Origin: an uncultured Prevotella sp.
GTDB taxonomy: Bacteria; Bacteroidota; Bacteroidia; Bacteroidales; Bacteroidaceae
DNA length: 64,000 nucleotides
Assembly (NCBI GenBank): GCA_937895845.1
Contig: CALBLK010000007.1
Coordinates: 26,460 to 90,459, forward strand
Direction: 5' to 3'
Part shown: positions 49,350-58,456 of the stretch, piece after piece
Layout: every line of letters starts with the position of its first letter
How positions within the stretch are numbered: position 1 is the stretch's first letter
Notes under the pieces: generated by a model
What the model saw: the letters and a program-made list of their open reading frames with translations, nothing else
Databases searched by the model: none
What the model was told of the DNA's origin: nothing
Program-made: the position numbers and the translations under genes

Positions 49350-51161
49350 ATGAAAAAAGGTTTACTCGGCTTTTCCATTACATTCAGCCTCGCCTGGTGT
49401 AGTATGTGTGCGTATGCAGTGGCACAGACAGGTGTTTATTCTAACCCATTGCATGATAATGCCCGCGAAAGTGGCCAGGAGAAGAAAAGCAAGCGCGTCC
49501 TTCTCCATAAGACCACCTATGGAGACAACATGGGAGATGTGTCAATGGATAAGGATATGAAACGCAGTGATTACTATTATAACACTGATGGACTGCTTGT
49601 GCGTGTGGTTGATCTTGGCCGAGGATATGGCAATGATGACAGCTATCAGAAGACAAGCTTAACCAAGAATGATTATGACGAACGTGGCAGGCTTGTGAAA
49701 TCGACGCACTATCAGTTCGGACTTTACGACCATGGTGACATGTCTTCAGTGATAAGCTTGCAAGAAACATACGCTTATGGCGAGAATGGATTGTTGAAGA
49801 CTTACTCTGACGGGACCTCTTCCTACGAATATGAATACGACGAGGAGGGTAATAAAATCAAGGAAACCTATTGGAGGCCTTCAACCTGTGATACAATTCA
49901 AGTGCTGGAATATGCAGAGTTTGTCGGCCTTGACAAGCCTGGGCTTGTCAAGGCCTCTTCGCCAAAGCATCCAGACTGGACAGGGCTTTTCTACAATGAA
50001 GTGAGAAATTACGATAACGATGGGAACCTTGTAAGGGCAGAGCGTAGTCGCAAGGGAGAAGGCGGGACAGTTGAGCATATCCTGCTTAAGACATGGGAGT
50101 ATGAAGGTGATTTGATGGTCCGCAACATTGAGTATTCTTACAATGATTTTGGAAAGACAGTCCCCATAAGGATGTCTGTCAACAAACTGAAAGATGGCAA
50201 TCCCAACCTTATCGTCCATTCAGACTCTACTTATTATAAAAATAAGTGGTATCTGTCAAATACCATCTATGTGGAAGAGTATAGCAACTTTGAGGATGGT
50301 GAAAGCTATGCGATGAACTTGTCTGCTGAGCCTTCAAGAGATGCCTTGAATACTACAGTCCTTGTCATGGATATTCCAGCGGTTGCATCAACCCCCGACT
50401 GCTATATCAGAATTTTCAGAGATGGCGACGTGATTGTTTCGAAGCCGGTTATGGAACTGGTTTCCACAGACAGCTCCGGAAACAGATGTCTGACTTACAC
50501 CGACTCAACTTTGGCCAATGGCGATTATGACTATTTCGCTTTGGCTTGCATAAGGCAAGTGGATGAGGGCGGAACGGAGAATTACGCTGGGTGTTGTATC
50601 TCCAATCCTGTAGGCATGAGCTATCGGGTGGAACTGCCAAAGGTGGCCTGCCTCCATCTGGCAACCGCTCGCAAAGACAAGTCTGGCGACTACTATGGTA
50701 CATTGTCATGGACTAACCCGGTAAACCGCGAGATGTACGGTTTCGTGAGCAATGGGCTGTATTTTGACAATATGCAGATATCGGAGGCTGACACATCAGA
50801 CATTGAAGCCACATCTTTAGAGGCTGCCTTTATTAATAAGAAAACCAAGGCGTATGTCCTTACACACTACAAGTATGGCAAGGCCAGTTCGGACACCATT
50901 GAGGTGGCCAAGGCCGACTTGAAAGAGATTGTTGCTGGCGTTGATGAGGTGACAGGCAACGGAACGGCGGTGAGACTGGCAGGAAAGTCGCTTTCGGTTG
51001 ACACCCAGGCCGATATTACGGTTTACAGTGCTGATGGCAAGGTGGCGCTGCGAGCCTCAGGAGTCTACACTGTTGACCTAGGCCGCTTTGCTGCCGGCAT
51101 CTACTTTGTGAGCATTGGACAGAATGGCAATGTCACAGCTTACAAGATTTACCTGAAATGA
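49350..51161 (+). CDS. Secreted protein with YD-like repeats and type IX sorting tail
   Basis: 603 residues. A signal peptide (LLGFSITFSLAWCSMCAYAVAQ) precedes an N-terminal half built of short aromatic/aspartate repeats resembling YD/RHS-like beta-hairpins (TKNDYDERGRLVKSTHYQF, YEYDEEGNKIKETYW, NYDNDGNLVRAERS). The C-terminal ~65 residues (VDTQADITVYSADGKVALRASGVYTVDLGRFAAGIYFV ... TAYKIYLK) form a Por secretion-system tail, directing export by the type IX system. The substrate and activity are unknown. It is followed by a second Por-tailed protein of similar style. Confidence 0.82.
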   Translation: MKKGLLGFSITFSLAWCSMCAYAVAQTGVYSNPLHDNARESGQEKKSKRVLLHKTTYGDNMGDVSMDKDMKRSDYYYNTDGLLVRVVDLGRGYGNDDSYQKTSLTKNDYDERGRLVKSTHYQFGLYDHGDMSSVISLQETYAYGENGLLKTYSDGTSSYEYEYDEEGNKIKETYWRPSTCDTIQVLEYAEFVGLDKPGLVKASSPKHPDWTGLFYNEVRNYDNDGNLVRAERSRKGEGGTVEHILLKTWEYEGDLMVRNIEYSYNDFGKTVPIRMSVNKLKDGNPNLIVHSDSTYYKNKWYLSNTIYVEEYSNFEDGESYAMNLSAEPSRDALNTTVLVMDIPAVASTPDCYIRIFRDGDVIVSKPVMELVSTDSSGNRCLTYTDSTLANGDYDYFALACIRQVDEGGTENYAGCCISNPVGMSYRVELPKVACLHLATARKDKSGDYYGTLSWTNPVNREMYGFVSNGLYFDNMQISEADTSDIEATSLEAAFINKKTKAYVLTHYKYGKASSDTIEVAKADLKEIVAGVDEVTGNGTAVRLAGKSLSVDTQADITVYSADGKVALRASGVYTVDLGRFAAGIYFVSIGQNGNVTAYKIYLK

Positions 51162-51235
51162 TAAATTTTCAGAGGCACACCGATGGCCTTGTTCACCTGA
51201 CAGTGTGTTGCTTGCCATTTAATTTGTTAATTACT

Positions 51236-51262
51236 GTGTAACGATTTAATAAGTGTAACGAT
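51236..51262 (+). repeat. Direct repeat before second secreted-protein start
   Basis: GTGTAACGAT occurs at 51236-51245 and again at 51253-51262, 17 bases apart, with the second copy including the start codon region. It may be chance or a regulator binding pair; there is no good -7 element in this 99-base gap, so the gene may be co-transcribed from 49.3 kb. Confidence 0.35.
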
Positions 51263-54200
51263 GAAGATTCTTAACTTGTTGTTCTTCGCTGGCTCGTTGT
51301 TAGTGAGTGCAGTTGCCTTGGCAGATTCTAAGCCTGTCATCATGCTAACACCGCCTGAGTATCAGATTCTTTGTGTGTCGCCCAATGGCAAGTGGGCCTG
51401 CGGTGACTACAACGACTATTCGCAAGTTAATCATGGGTTCCGCATGAACTTAGAGAGTGGAAAGGTTGAACTGCTGGACACCACGAATCCTTGCATAGCT
51501 TGGGGCATAACCAATGATGGTGTGGTGTCGGGAACATTTACAGACACAAAACTTGTCGCCAACCAGATTCCTGTCTCCATTCCTGGCTATTGGGACGGAG
51601 AATGGCATGCCGTAGAATTGCCCATTGGGGCTACGCCATCTGGCGTGGGTTATGCAATTTCGCGTGACGGCCATTACGTGTCCGGCTCTGTTATTATCAA
51701 TGGCATCTATAAGGCTTATATCTGGAAAGATGGAAAAATATTCAAGAGCTTGGTTTCTAATAGCCACGCCATGCCATTTACCATCTCTCCCGATGGCCAG
51801 TCGGCAGCAGGGTGGGCGCAAGGCTCCAAGAACCGCGTGTCAGCTTATTGGAAAGCTGACGGAACTTGTGACTTTCTGTCGCCACAGGTTCAGAGTCCTT
51901 TTGTTTGTGGAAAGAAATTTTCTGATGACGGCAAGAAACTTCTGTTTTGGGGTGGCTGGGACATGGAAGCCGAGGACGACATCCTTAGAGCTGTCCTTAA
52001 TCTTGAAACAAATGACACTTTGAAAATTCCCTGTGTGTCCAACGGTGACAATTTTGACATCTTTGACATCAGCAACGACGGAAAGATTGTTGGTCAACAG
52101 GGAGACCGCGCGTATATTTATGCCGATGGGAAACCGCAATATGTCTATGACTATCTGAAAGCGCGTGGCGTGAATCTTGACACACTGAACATTATTGTTC
52201 CTGATGGTGACACGTACCCTTATATCTATCGTTCAGCCTGTATCTCTCCCGATGGCAATGTCATTACGATGGAGTGCTATGACACAGACCGCAACATGAG
52301 GACTGTGGTGGTTAAGATGAATCAGGAGGTAACGCATTGTGCTCCATGTGATGTCAAAGTCAAAAAAATGCCGGCACTGAATACAGTCAAGATAACATGG
52401 AGTCCCAACTTTGGCGTAGAGGGAGCCAAAGGATACAATGTGTATCGCGATGGAAAAAGACTTAACAAAGCCCCGCTTGCCGAACCGAGCTATTATGATG
52501 ATGCGCTTGTTAATGTCAATGAAACCTATAAGTACACCGTAGCTACCATCTGCTCCGATGGCATTGAGGCGGTCTCGTCACCAGTATCCTTCACTGTTGA
52601 GCGTGACGCTCTGGCCAAGCCGGTGTCTTTTTTTGCACGCCAGAAAGGCGGAAGCGGAGCTTTCCTCCAGTGGGAGAAACCCATAAGCAACAATCCGGTC
52701 TTTTCGTATGCAGACTATGACAGCATGAAGAAACAGGGATTTGGTGTGACAGAGGACAACACTTCCTTTGAAATGGCCATCGCCATTGACAAGGGTGACA
52801 TGGCCTGTTACACTGACTTTATGCTGACCAAGGTGGCCTTCTTCCCGATGAGCGAGCAGAATGGGTGGAAACTGAATGTCTATACACGTGATGAAGAGGG
52901 AAAGCTGAACAAAGTCTATAGCCAAGATATCACCCAGCCTTTGACATATATGGAGCGGAATACCGTTGTCTTAGACAGGCCGCTGCGCATTGCTGCTGCC
53001 GAAACAATGATTGCCATTGAAGCCAAAGTCGCCACGGCATCGGGCAATGTGATTGGTGTTGACTATGGCAGGACAGTCGAGGGGTATGGAGACCTGCTGC
53101 GTCGTGAGGGCGAGTCTGATTTTTACTCACTCTGCACAGCTTCGACAGAACAGGGCTATCCTACCTATTGCACCTGGCTGATTGACGCTGTGCTGGAGTC
53201 GCAATTCAAGTCGGGCGAAACCGACCCGGATCTTGTCAATGGCTATCAAGTTGTCGTTGACGGTCAGAGCGCAGGCACGACAAATGGCTGTTCCTATGAC
53301 CTGAGGTCGCTCTCTGTGGGGGAGCACAGTGTCGGGGTAAAGGCTCTTTACGCAAATGGGACAGAGTCGGACGCTTCACTTGTCCCTCTGGCAATAACAA
53401 ACCGTTTCCCGGGAGTAGACAGCCTGTCGGTTTCTGCTGTGGGTGAATCTGCTATTCATGTCGAGTGGAACGCTCCTGTTGACAAAGACCGGACGTGGAT
53501 TTCGTATGCATCTGACGTTCCAGCCACAAACAAGAATACCGGGCTCAAAGGTCCTTCTGACAATAACTATGGCTTTATGGCTGCCATAGACTGCACCTCC
53601 TCCATGCTGCGAGGCTATGAGGGCTATCTCATCAAGTCTTTCAAGTTCTATCCAACCACGGACGCCACATTTACGATTTTTCTGTATGAGGACAACGAGC
53701 AGGTAGCCGAGGTGGAGGTTGATGATTATGTGCTGAACCAGTGGAATGAAGTTAAGCTTCCCCAGCCAATTGCTGTTAAGAAAAACGCCGACTATATGAT
53801 GGCAATCGATTGCTATGACGTGACACCGAAAGAGTCACCTCTTGCCATTGACGGGCAGCCGTCTTACAACTTCATGTCTGACCTGTATTCGGTTGATGAA
53901 GATGGCGAGAGCTGGAGTTCTATTACCGATTCTGGTCTCTCGGGTAACTGGATGATGGGGTTCGTTATAGAGTCTCCCAAGGAAGAGGCGGTTGCCGTGA
54001 CTGGATATGACGTGATGGTTGATGGTAAGAAGAGCAATGCCGGGATGTTGACCGATACGAAGTTTGATTATGACTTTGACAAGGAAGACCAGTGGAAGCA
54101 CACTGTCAGCGTGAATACCTACTATCCCAACCTGGAAAAGAGCGTAAGCGGCGAGACACATTATTTCTATATTGGTTCAACAGGCATCGCTGATGCAACT

Positions 54201-54416
54201 TGCGGTAATGTGTTCAACCTTTATCAAAGCAACAACATTTTGAAAATAGAGGGAGGCAATGTGTCGTCTGTTGACATTTATGCTGCCGACGGCAAGGTTG
54301 CGCTTTCAGCAAGCGAAAGCACGGTGTCATTAGACAGCCTCACTCCAGGCGTTTATGTTGTCAAGGTCAAGGCGGATGGCAAAAGCATGGTCTGTAAAAT
54401 GGAGATCAGGCGTTAG
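51261..54416 (+). CDS. Large secreted multidomain protein with type IX sorting tail
   Basis: 1051 residues. A signal peptide (KILNLLFFAGSLLVSAVALA) is followed by beta-propeller-like repeats (residues ~30-340, with phrases SPNGKWACGDYN, SPDGQSAAGWAQ, SPDGNVITMECYD). Fibronectin type III-like domains come next (from ~365, GYNVYRDGKRLNKAPL). Two copies of a choice-of-anchor-like lectin fold occupy roughly residues 480-650 and 740-910; both begin with a PVFSYADYD- or WISYASDVP-type segment. The last ~75 residues (VSSVDIYAADGKVALSASESTVSLDSLTPGVYVVKVKADGKSMVCKMEIRR) are a Por tail. Surface or secreted adhesin/enzyme; no catalytic motif is recognised. Confidence 0.82.
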   Translation: MKILNLLFFAGSLLVSAVALADSKPVIMLTPPEYQILCVSPNGKWACGDYNDYSQVNHGFRMNLESGKVELLDTTNPCIAWGITNDGVVSGTFTDTKLVANQIPVSIPGYWDGEWHAVELPIGATPSGVGYAISRDGHYVSGSVIINGIYKAYIWKDGKIFKSLVSNSHAMPFTISPDGQSAAGWAQGSKNRVSAYWKADGTCDFLSPQVQSPFVCGKKFSDDGKKLLFWGGWDMEAEDDILRAVLNLETNDTLKIPCVSNGDNFDIFDISNDGKIVGQQGDRAYIYADGKPQYVYDYLKARGVNLDTLNIIVPDGDTYPYIYRSACISPDGNVITMECYDTDRNMRTVVVKMNQEVTHCAPCDVKVKKMPALNTVKITWSPNFGVEGAKGYNVYRDGKRLNKAPLAEPSYYDDALVNVNETYKYTVATICSDGIEAVSSPVSFTVERDALAKPVSFFARQKGGSGAFLQWEKPISNNPVFSYADYDSMKKQGFGVTEDNTSFEMAIAIDKGDMACYTDFMLTKVAFFPMSEQNGWKLNVYTRDEEGKLNKVYSQDITQPLTYMERNTVVLDRPLRIAAAETMIAIEAKVATASGNVIGVDYGRTVEGYGDLLRREGESDFYSLCTASTEQGYPTYCTWLIDAVLESQFKSGETDPDLVNGYQVVVDGQSAGTTNGCSYDLRSLSVGEHSVGVKALYANGTESDASLVPLAITNRFPGVDSLSVSAVGESAIHVEWNAPVDKDRTWISYASDVPATNKNTGLKGPSDNNYGFMAAIDCTSSMLRGYEGYLIKSFKFYPTTDATFTIFLYEDNEQVAEVEVDDYVLNQWNEVKLPQPIAVKKNADYMMAIDCYDVTPKESPLAIDGQPSYNFMSDLYSVDEDGESWSSITDSGLSGNWMMGFVIESPKEEAVAVTGYDVMVDGKKSNAGMLTDTKFDYDFDKEDQWKHTVSVNTYYPNLEKSVSGETHYFYIGSTGIADATCGNVFNLYQSNNILKIEGGNVSSVDIYAADGKVALSASESTVSLDSLTPGVYVVKVKADGKSMVCKMEIRR

Positions 54417-54459
54417 GCTGACAAGCAAGACAGTCTGATGTCTTTCTGAAATAGGAATA

Positions 54460-54497
54460 GAGGGTCAGGTGCAAACGGTGCCTGGCCCTCTTTTTCT
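54460..54497 (+). terminator. Intrinsic terminator after secreted protein genes
   Basis: GAGGGTCAGGTGC pairs with GTGCCTGGCCCTC (some G-U pairs), followed by TTTTTCT. It lies about 44 bases past the stop at 54416. Confidence 0.75.
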
Positions 54498-54529
54498 ATC
54501 CTTCGCGTGGTTATTCCAGAGAATTTGTG

Positions 54530-54537
54530 TAATTTTG
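54530..54537 (+). promoter_or_regulatory. -7 element for fabD
   Basis: TAATTTTG, an exact TAnnTTTG match, 38 bases before the fabD ATG at 54576. Confidence 0.6.
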
Positions 54538-54575
54538 CAAAAGAAAAGGTTTTACACAACAATAATAAACAGATA

Positions 54576-55463
54576 ATGAAAGCATTCGTTTTTCCCGGAC
54601 AGGGAGCACAGTTCGTAGGAATGGGGAAAGACCTCTACGAGAACAATTCTTTGGCTAAAGAGCTGTTTGAAAAAGCAAATGACATTCTTGGCTTCAGAAT
54701 CACTGACATGATGTTTGATGGTACTGACGAGGAACTCAAGCAGACTAAGGTAACACAGCCCGCCGTGTTCCTTCACAGCGTCATTACAGCCTTTTGTCTG
54801 GGTGACGATTTTAAGCCTGCCATGGTGGCTGGCCACTCTTTGGGTGAGTTTTCTGCCTTGGTGGCAGCTGGCGCTTTAAACTTTGAGGATGGACTGAAAC
54901 TGGTTTATGCGCGTGCCATGGCAATGCAAAAGGCCTGTGATATGGCTCCGTCGACAATGGCAGCCATAGTAGGACTTCCTGATGAAAAGATAGAGGAGGT
55001 GTGCGCCAGCATCAACAGGGAAGGCCATGTGGTTGTCCCTGCTAACTACAACTGCCCTGGACAGCTGGTGATTTCCGGCAGTGTCGAAGCCATCAGCGAG
55101 GCCTGCGAGCAGTTGAAGGCTGCCGGTGCCAAGCGTGCGCTGCCCTTGAAGGTAGGTGGGGCGTTTCACTCCCCACTGATGAAGCCTGCCCAGGAAGAAC
55201 TTCAGTCGGCCATCGAAGCCACCGCGTTTGCGGAACCCAAATACCCCATTTATCAGAACGTGGACGGCAAGCCACACACCAATCCCGGTGAAATCAAGGC
55301 CAACCTTATTGCCCAGCTGACAAGCAGCGTGCGCTGGACGTCATGTGTGCGGAACATGATAGCTGACGGTGCAGACGATTTCACCGAGTGCGGACCGGGA
55401 AAGGCTCTTCAGGGAATGATTGGCCGCATCGATAAGAATGTGACTGTTCACGGAGTCCAATAA
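54576..55463 (+). CDS. fabD: Malonyl-CoA:ACP transacylase
   Basis: Loads malonyl groups onto acyl carrier protein for fatty-acid synthesis. 295 residues from the ATG at 54576 (MKAFVFPGQGAQFVGMGKDLY). The nucleophile elbow is VAGHSLGE (S88) and the base His is in GGAFHSPLM. The usual QPAVFLHS and CNCPGQLVISG-like regions are present. The stop overlaps the amylase start by one base (TAATG). Confidence 0.96.
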   Translation: MKAFVFPGQGAQFVGMGKDLYENNSLAKELFEKANDILGFRITDMMFDGTDEELKQTKVTQPAVFLHSVITAFCLGDDFKPAMVAGHSLGEFSALVAAGALNFEDGLKLVYARAMAMQKACDMAPSTMAAIVGLPDEKIEEVCASINREGHVVVPANYNCPGQLVISGSVEAISEACEQLKAAGAKRALPLKVGGAFHSPLMKPAQEELQSAIEATAFAEPKYPIYQNVDGKPHTNPGEIKANLIAQLTSSVRWTSCVRNMIADGADDFTECGPGKALQGMIGRIDKNVTVHGVQ

Positions 55464-57139
55464 TGGAGAAAACCATTATTTACCAAGTGCTTACACGGCT
55501 TTTCGGCAATCGTAACACTTCTCGTATCGAGAATGGCACGATTGCCGAAAATGGTTGTGGAAAGATGTCTTCTTTTGATGAGCAGACATTGTGTGCCATC
55601 AAGCGGATGGGCGTAAGCCATGTCTGGTTTACAGGAGTGATTCGCCATGCCTCGCAGACCGACTATTCCGCTTATGGTATTCCCACACAGCATCCGGCCA
55701 TTGTCAAAGGGAAGGCCGGCTCTCCCTATGCCATTACGGATTACTATGACATTGATCCTGATTTGGCTTCAGATGTAAGCAACCGAATGGGAGAGTTTGA
55801 ACAGCTTGTTGACCGCACTCACCGTGCAGGACTTCGCGTCTTGATAGATTTTGTCCCAAACCATGTGGCTCGCCAGTATCATTCTGTTGCCAAACCTGAA
55901 GGCGTGGTCGACCTGGGAGATGGTGACGACACATCTAAGGGCTTCGACCCGCAAAACAATTTCTATTATTGTCCCGGTTGCCGGTTTACACCGTCGTTCA
56001 GCCTGTCTGTTGACGGGCTTCGGGCCTACGAGGAGATTCCTGCCAAGGCTACCGGGAATGATCTTTTTGATGCCTCACCAGGCCGGAATGACTGGTATGA
56101 GACGGTCAAGCTCAACTACGGTGTTGATTATTATGCAGGTCGTGTCGGCCACTTTGACCCGATACCCAACACTTGGTGTAAGATGTTGGATATCCTGCTC
56201 TTTTGGGCAGGTAAGGGTGTTGACGGTTTTCGGTGTGACATGGCGGAAATGGTTCCCGTTGAATTTTGGAAGTTCGCTATAAGTAAGGTGAAGGAAGCCT
56301 ATCCGGGCCTCCTCTTCATTGGCGAGGTTTATAATCCGTCGGAATACAGAAACTATATTTCAAGTGGTTTTGACTATCTGTATGACAAGGTGGGGATGTA
56401 TGATACGATGCGTGCTGTCACCTGTGGCTCCGTCCCTGCATCGGCCATTACCGGTTCTTGGCAGAGGGTCGATGACATCTCTTCAAAAATGTTGTATTTC
56501 CTGGAAAACCATGACGAGCAGCGCGTGGCGAGCGACTTCTTTGCGGGATGTGGGCGCAGGGGTGTGCCGGCACTAATCGCATCAGTGTTGATGAGGGGCA
56601 ATCCTTTCATGCTTTATGCCGGAGAGGAATATGGAGAGCGTGGAATGGACAAGGAGGGATTCAGCGGAGTTGACGGACGTACTACAATTTTCGACTATTG
56701 GAACATTGACACACTGTGCCGCGCAGCTTGGAACTCGCTGACTGCGGATGAACGGTGGCTTTATGACATCCATTGCCGCGTGTTTCATATTGCCACAACA
56801 GAAAAAGCTGTCAAAGATGGCCTGTTCTTTGACTTAATGTATGTCAATCCGCAGCTGTCACGTCAGTATGTCTTTCTGAGAAAGTATGGAAGCACACTTT
56901 TGCTGGTGGCTGTCAATTTTGATAGCACCCCTTGTGATATTCAAGTTAATGTGCCGGAGCACGCTTTCGAATGTCTGGGCATCACAGAAAAAAAAGCCAA
57001 TGCCACCGAACTTCTCTTTGGGCACAAAAAGGCCATATTCTTGTCCAGGGGGCAGGCGCTGAGCCTGTCTGTCAAGGGATGGAGTGGCTGTGTCTGGAAG
57101 ATGAATGTCTCCAAGCCAAACGCTTTGAAACGTAAGTGA
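55463..57139 (+). CDS. Cytoplasmic GH13 alpha-amylase-family protein
   Basis: 558 residues without signal peptide, so cytoplasmic. All four GH13 regions are present: region I RVLIDFVPNHVA, region II GVDGFRCDMAEM with nucleophile D259, region III FIGEVYNPSEY with acid/base E288, and region IV YFLENHDEQR with D351. Long segments between DFVPNH and region II are typical of intracellular alpha-glucan hydrolases. It probably acts on glycogen or imported maltooligosaccharides. It shares a transcript with fabD. Element B lies downstream before the convergent gene. Confidence 0.9.
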   Translation: MEKTIIYQVLTRLFGNRNTSRIENGTIAENGCGKMSSFDEQTLCAIKRMGVSHVWFTGVIRHASQTDYSAYGIPTQHPAIVKGKAGSPYAITDYYDIDPDLASDVSNRMGEFEQLVDRTHRAGLRVLIDFVPNHVARQYHSVAKPEGVVDLGDGDDTSKGFDPQNNFYYCPGCRFTPSFSLSVDGLRAYEEIPAKATGNDLFDASPGRNDWYETVKLNYGVDYYAGRVGHFDPIPNTWCKMLDILLFWAGKGVDGFRCDMAEMVPVEFWKFAISKVKEAYPGLLFIGEVYNPSEYRNYISSGFDYLYDKVGMYDTMRAVTCGSVPASAITGSWQRVDDISSKMLYFLENHDEQRVASDFFAGCGRRGVPALIASVLMRGNPFMLYAGEEYGERGMDKEGFSGVDGRTTIFDYWNIDTLCRAAWNSLTADERWLYDIHCRVFHIATTEKAVKDGLFFDLMYVNPQLSRQYVFLRKYGSTLLLVAVNFDSTPCDIQVNVPEHAFECLGITEKKANATELLFGHKKAIFLSRGQALSLSVKGWSGCVWKMNVSKPNALKRK

Positions 57140-57159
57140 AGTCAACGATGCAAGGAATC

Positions 57160-57355
57160 ATCCCAAATCGGTCATTAGAACGAAAAGACGGTAAATTGGG
57201 TCTGCTTTCGTTCTTTCCGTCCTCTTTTCACTGCTTCTTCCGGCATTTTGCTTCTGGCAGTGTCCCGCCACAGCCCGCTGTGGCTTCAGCAGTCCCCGTT
57301 GCAAGCAGCTGAGACAAACAGCAACCAGGTAGAAATCTATTGACCGATTTGGGAT
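57160..57355 (-). repeat. Intergenic element with terminal inverted repeats (copy B)
   Basis: Starts ATCCCAAATCGGTCATTAGA (57160-57179) and ends TCTATTGACCGATTTGGGAT (57336-57355), 19 of 20 bases inverted-identical. The interior has a conserved hairpin, GCCACAG-CCCG-CTGTGGC (57267-57284), and a further inverted repeat, AGAACGAAA/TTTCGTTCT, on the left. It is homologous, in opposite orientation, to the element at 59780-59933. No ORF is encoded. It sits between two convergent genes. Confidence 0.75.
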
Positions 57356-57382
57356 AATACAAATTGGCAGTGAATGAATGTT

Positions 57383-58441
57383 TCAGTTCACTGCCAATTT
57401 CATGATGACGGGAAAGTGGTCTGAATAGGTCAGTTTTGAAGTGTAATAGGTGATGCCTTTCAATGCTTTGTCGTGGAAAATGTAATCAATTCTAAAACTC
57501 TTGGCGCCTCGGTAGGTGTACATCCATCCGCTTCCACATTCTTTGAATCCATCAACCATGTCGCCGAGCATCACATTGTAAACGTAGGAGTAGGGGATGT
57601 CGTTAAAGTCTCCGCATACTATTGAGGGAATATGGGCGTTATTGCGTTCATTGGCCACGGTGACTGCCTGCCCTGCGCGGACAACCATCCCCAGGGTATA
57701 GTTGCCGTATATGGCTCTGAGCAGCCTGTTGGTTTCCACTTGGTGGCCGTTCGCCTGTATTTTTGCCACCTGGTGTAGGGTGCGGTTGAATCCTGTTGTC
57801 TCCAGATGGACATTGAACACTTTCAGACGTTTTCCCCGGAAGTCTATGTCTGCCCACATGGCACTGCTGTTGGAGTATTCAAATGGAATGTTCTTTGAAG
57901 CCAAGATGGGGCGTCGGCTGAAGATAACCATGTCATCGTTACCTTTGGCCATATAGGGAAAATATTCCTTATAGCTTACGGAGTTTTTCTTGTCCCCACT
58001 CATCTCGGAATATTCCTGAATGCAAAATACGTCAACCTTTTGCTTTTTCATTTCTGAAAGGATGTCCTTGGCCATAAAGCCGGATGTCTCCTTGCCAAAG
58101 CGTGCCACATTGTATGTGGCAATCTTAATGCCTTGGCGTGCGCCACTGTCCGTTGGAAGACTCCTGAACTGAAAGACGGTTCCTATGTAGGGAATGCAGC
58201 ACAGCACGGTTACGACTGGGATGGCGGCCAAGTACCAGCACCGCCGTATCAGCCAGTAGAACAGTGTCAGAATGTTGGCTATGATGAGAAGCGGAAGTGC
58301 ATAGACAAGCATGGCGCTGGCTGTGTTTCCGGCGGGAGTGACCTTGCCGCCGAAAAGCCCGATGAATGTAAAGGCCGTGATGACCGTCTGGGCGGCCAGC
58401 ATCATCATTGAGAAATATTTGTAAACTGCAAGTTTTCCCAT
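57383..58441 (-). CDS. Endonuclease/exonuclease/phosphatase-family membrane protein
   Basis: 352 residues. Three N-terminal membrane helices (~10-90) precede a periplasmic or cytoplasmic EEP domain with the family motifs: TYNVARFG, VDVFCIQEYSE (metal-binding Glu), FNVHLETT, CGDFNDIP, and YSDHFPVIM. Such proteins cleave phosphodiesters in DNA, RNA, phosphoinositides or lipids. The membrane anchoring suggests envelope phospholipid or nucleic acid turnover. The hybrid kinase gene lies 15 bases upstream. Confidence 0.87.
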   Translation of the reverse strand: MGKLAVYKYFSMMMLAAQTVITAFTFIGLFGGKVTPAGNTASAMLVYALPLLIIANILTLFYWLIRRCWYLAAIPVVTVLCCIPYIGTVFQFRSLPTDSGARQGIKIATYNVARFGKETSGFMAKDILSEMKKQKVDVFCIQEYSEMSGDKKNSVSYKEYFPYMAKGNDDMVIFSRRPILASKNIPFEYSNSSAMWADIDFRGKRLKVFNVHLETTGFNRTLHQVAKIQANGHQVETNRLLRAIYGNYTLGMVVRAGQAVTVANERNNAHIPSIVCGDFNDIPYSYVYNVMLGDMVDGFKECGSGWMYTYRGAKSFRIDYIFHDKALKGITYYTSKLTYSDHFPVIMKLAVN

Positions 58442-58456
58442 TGTTGTCAGAAAGTG

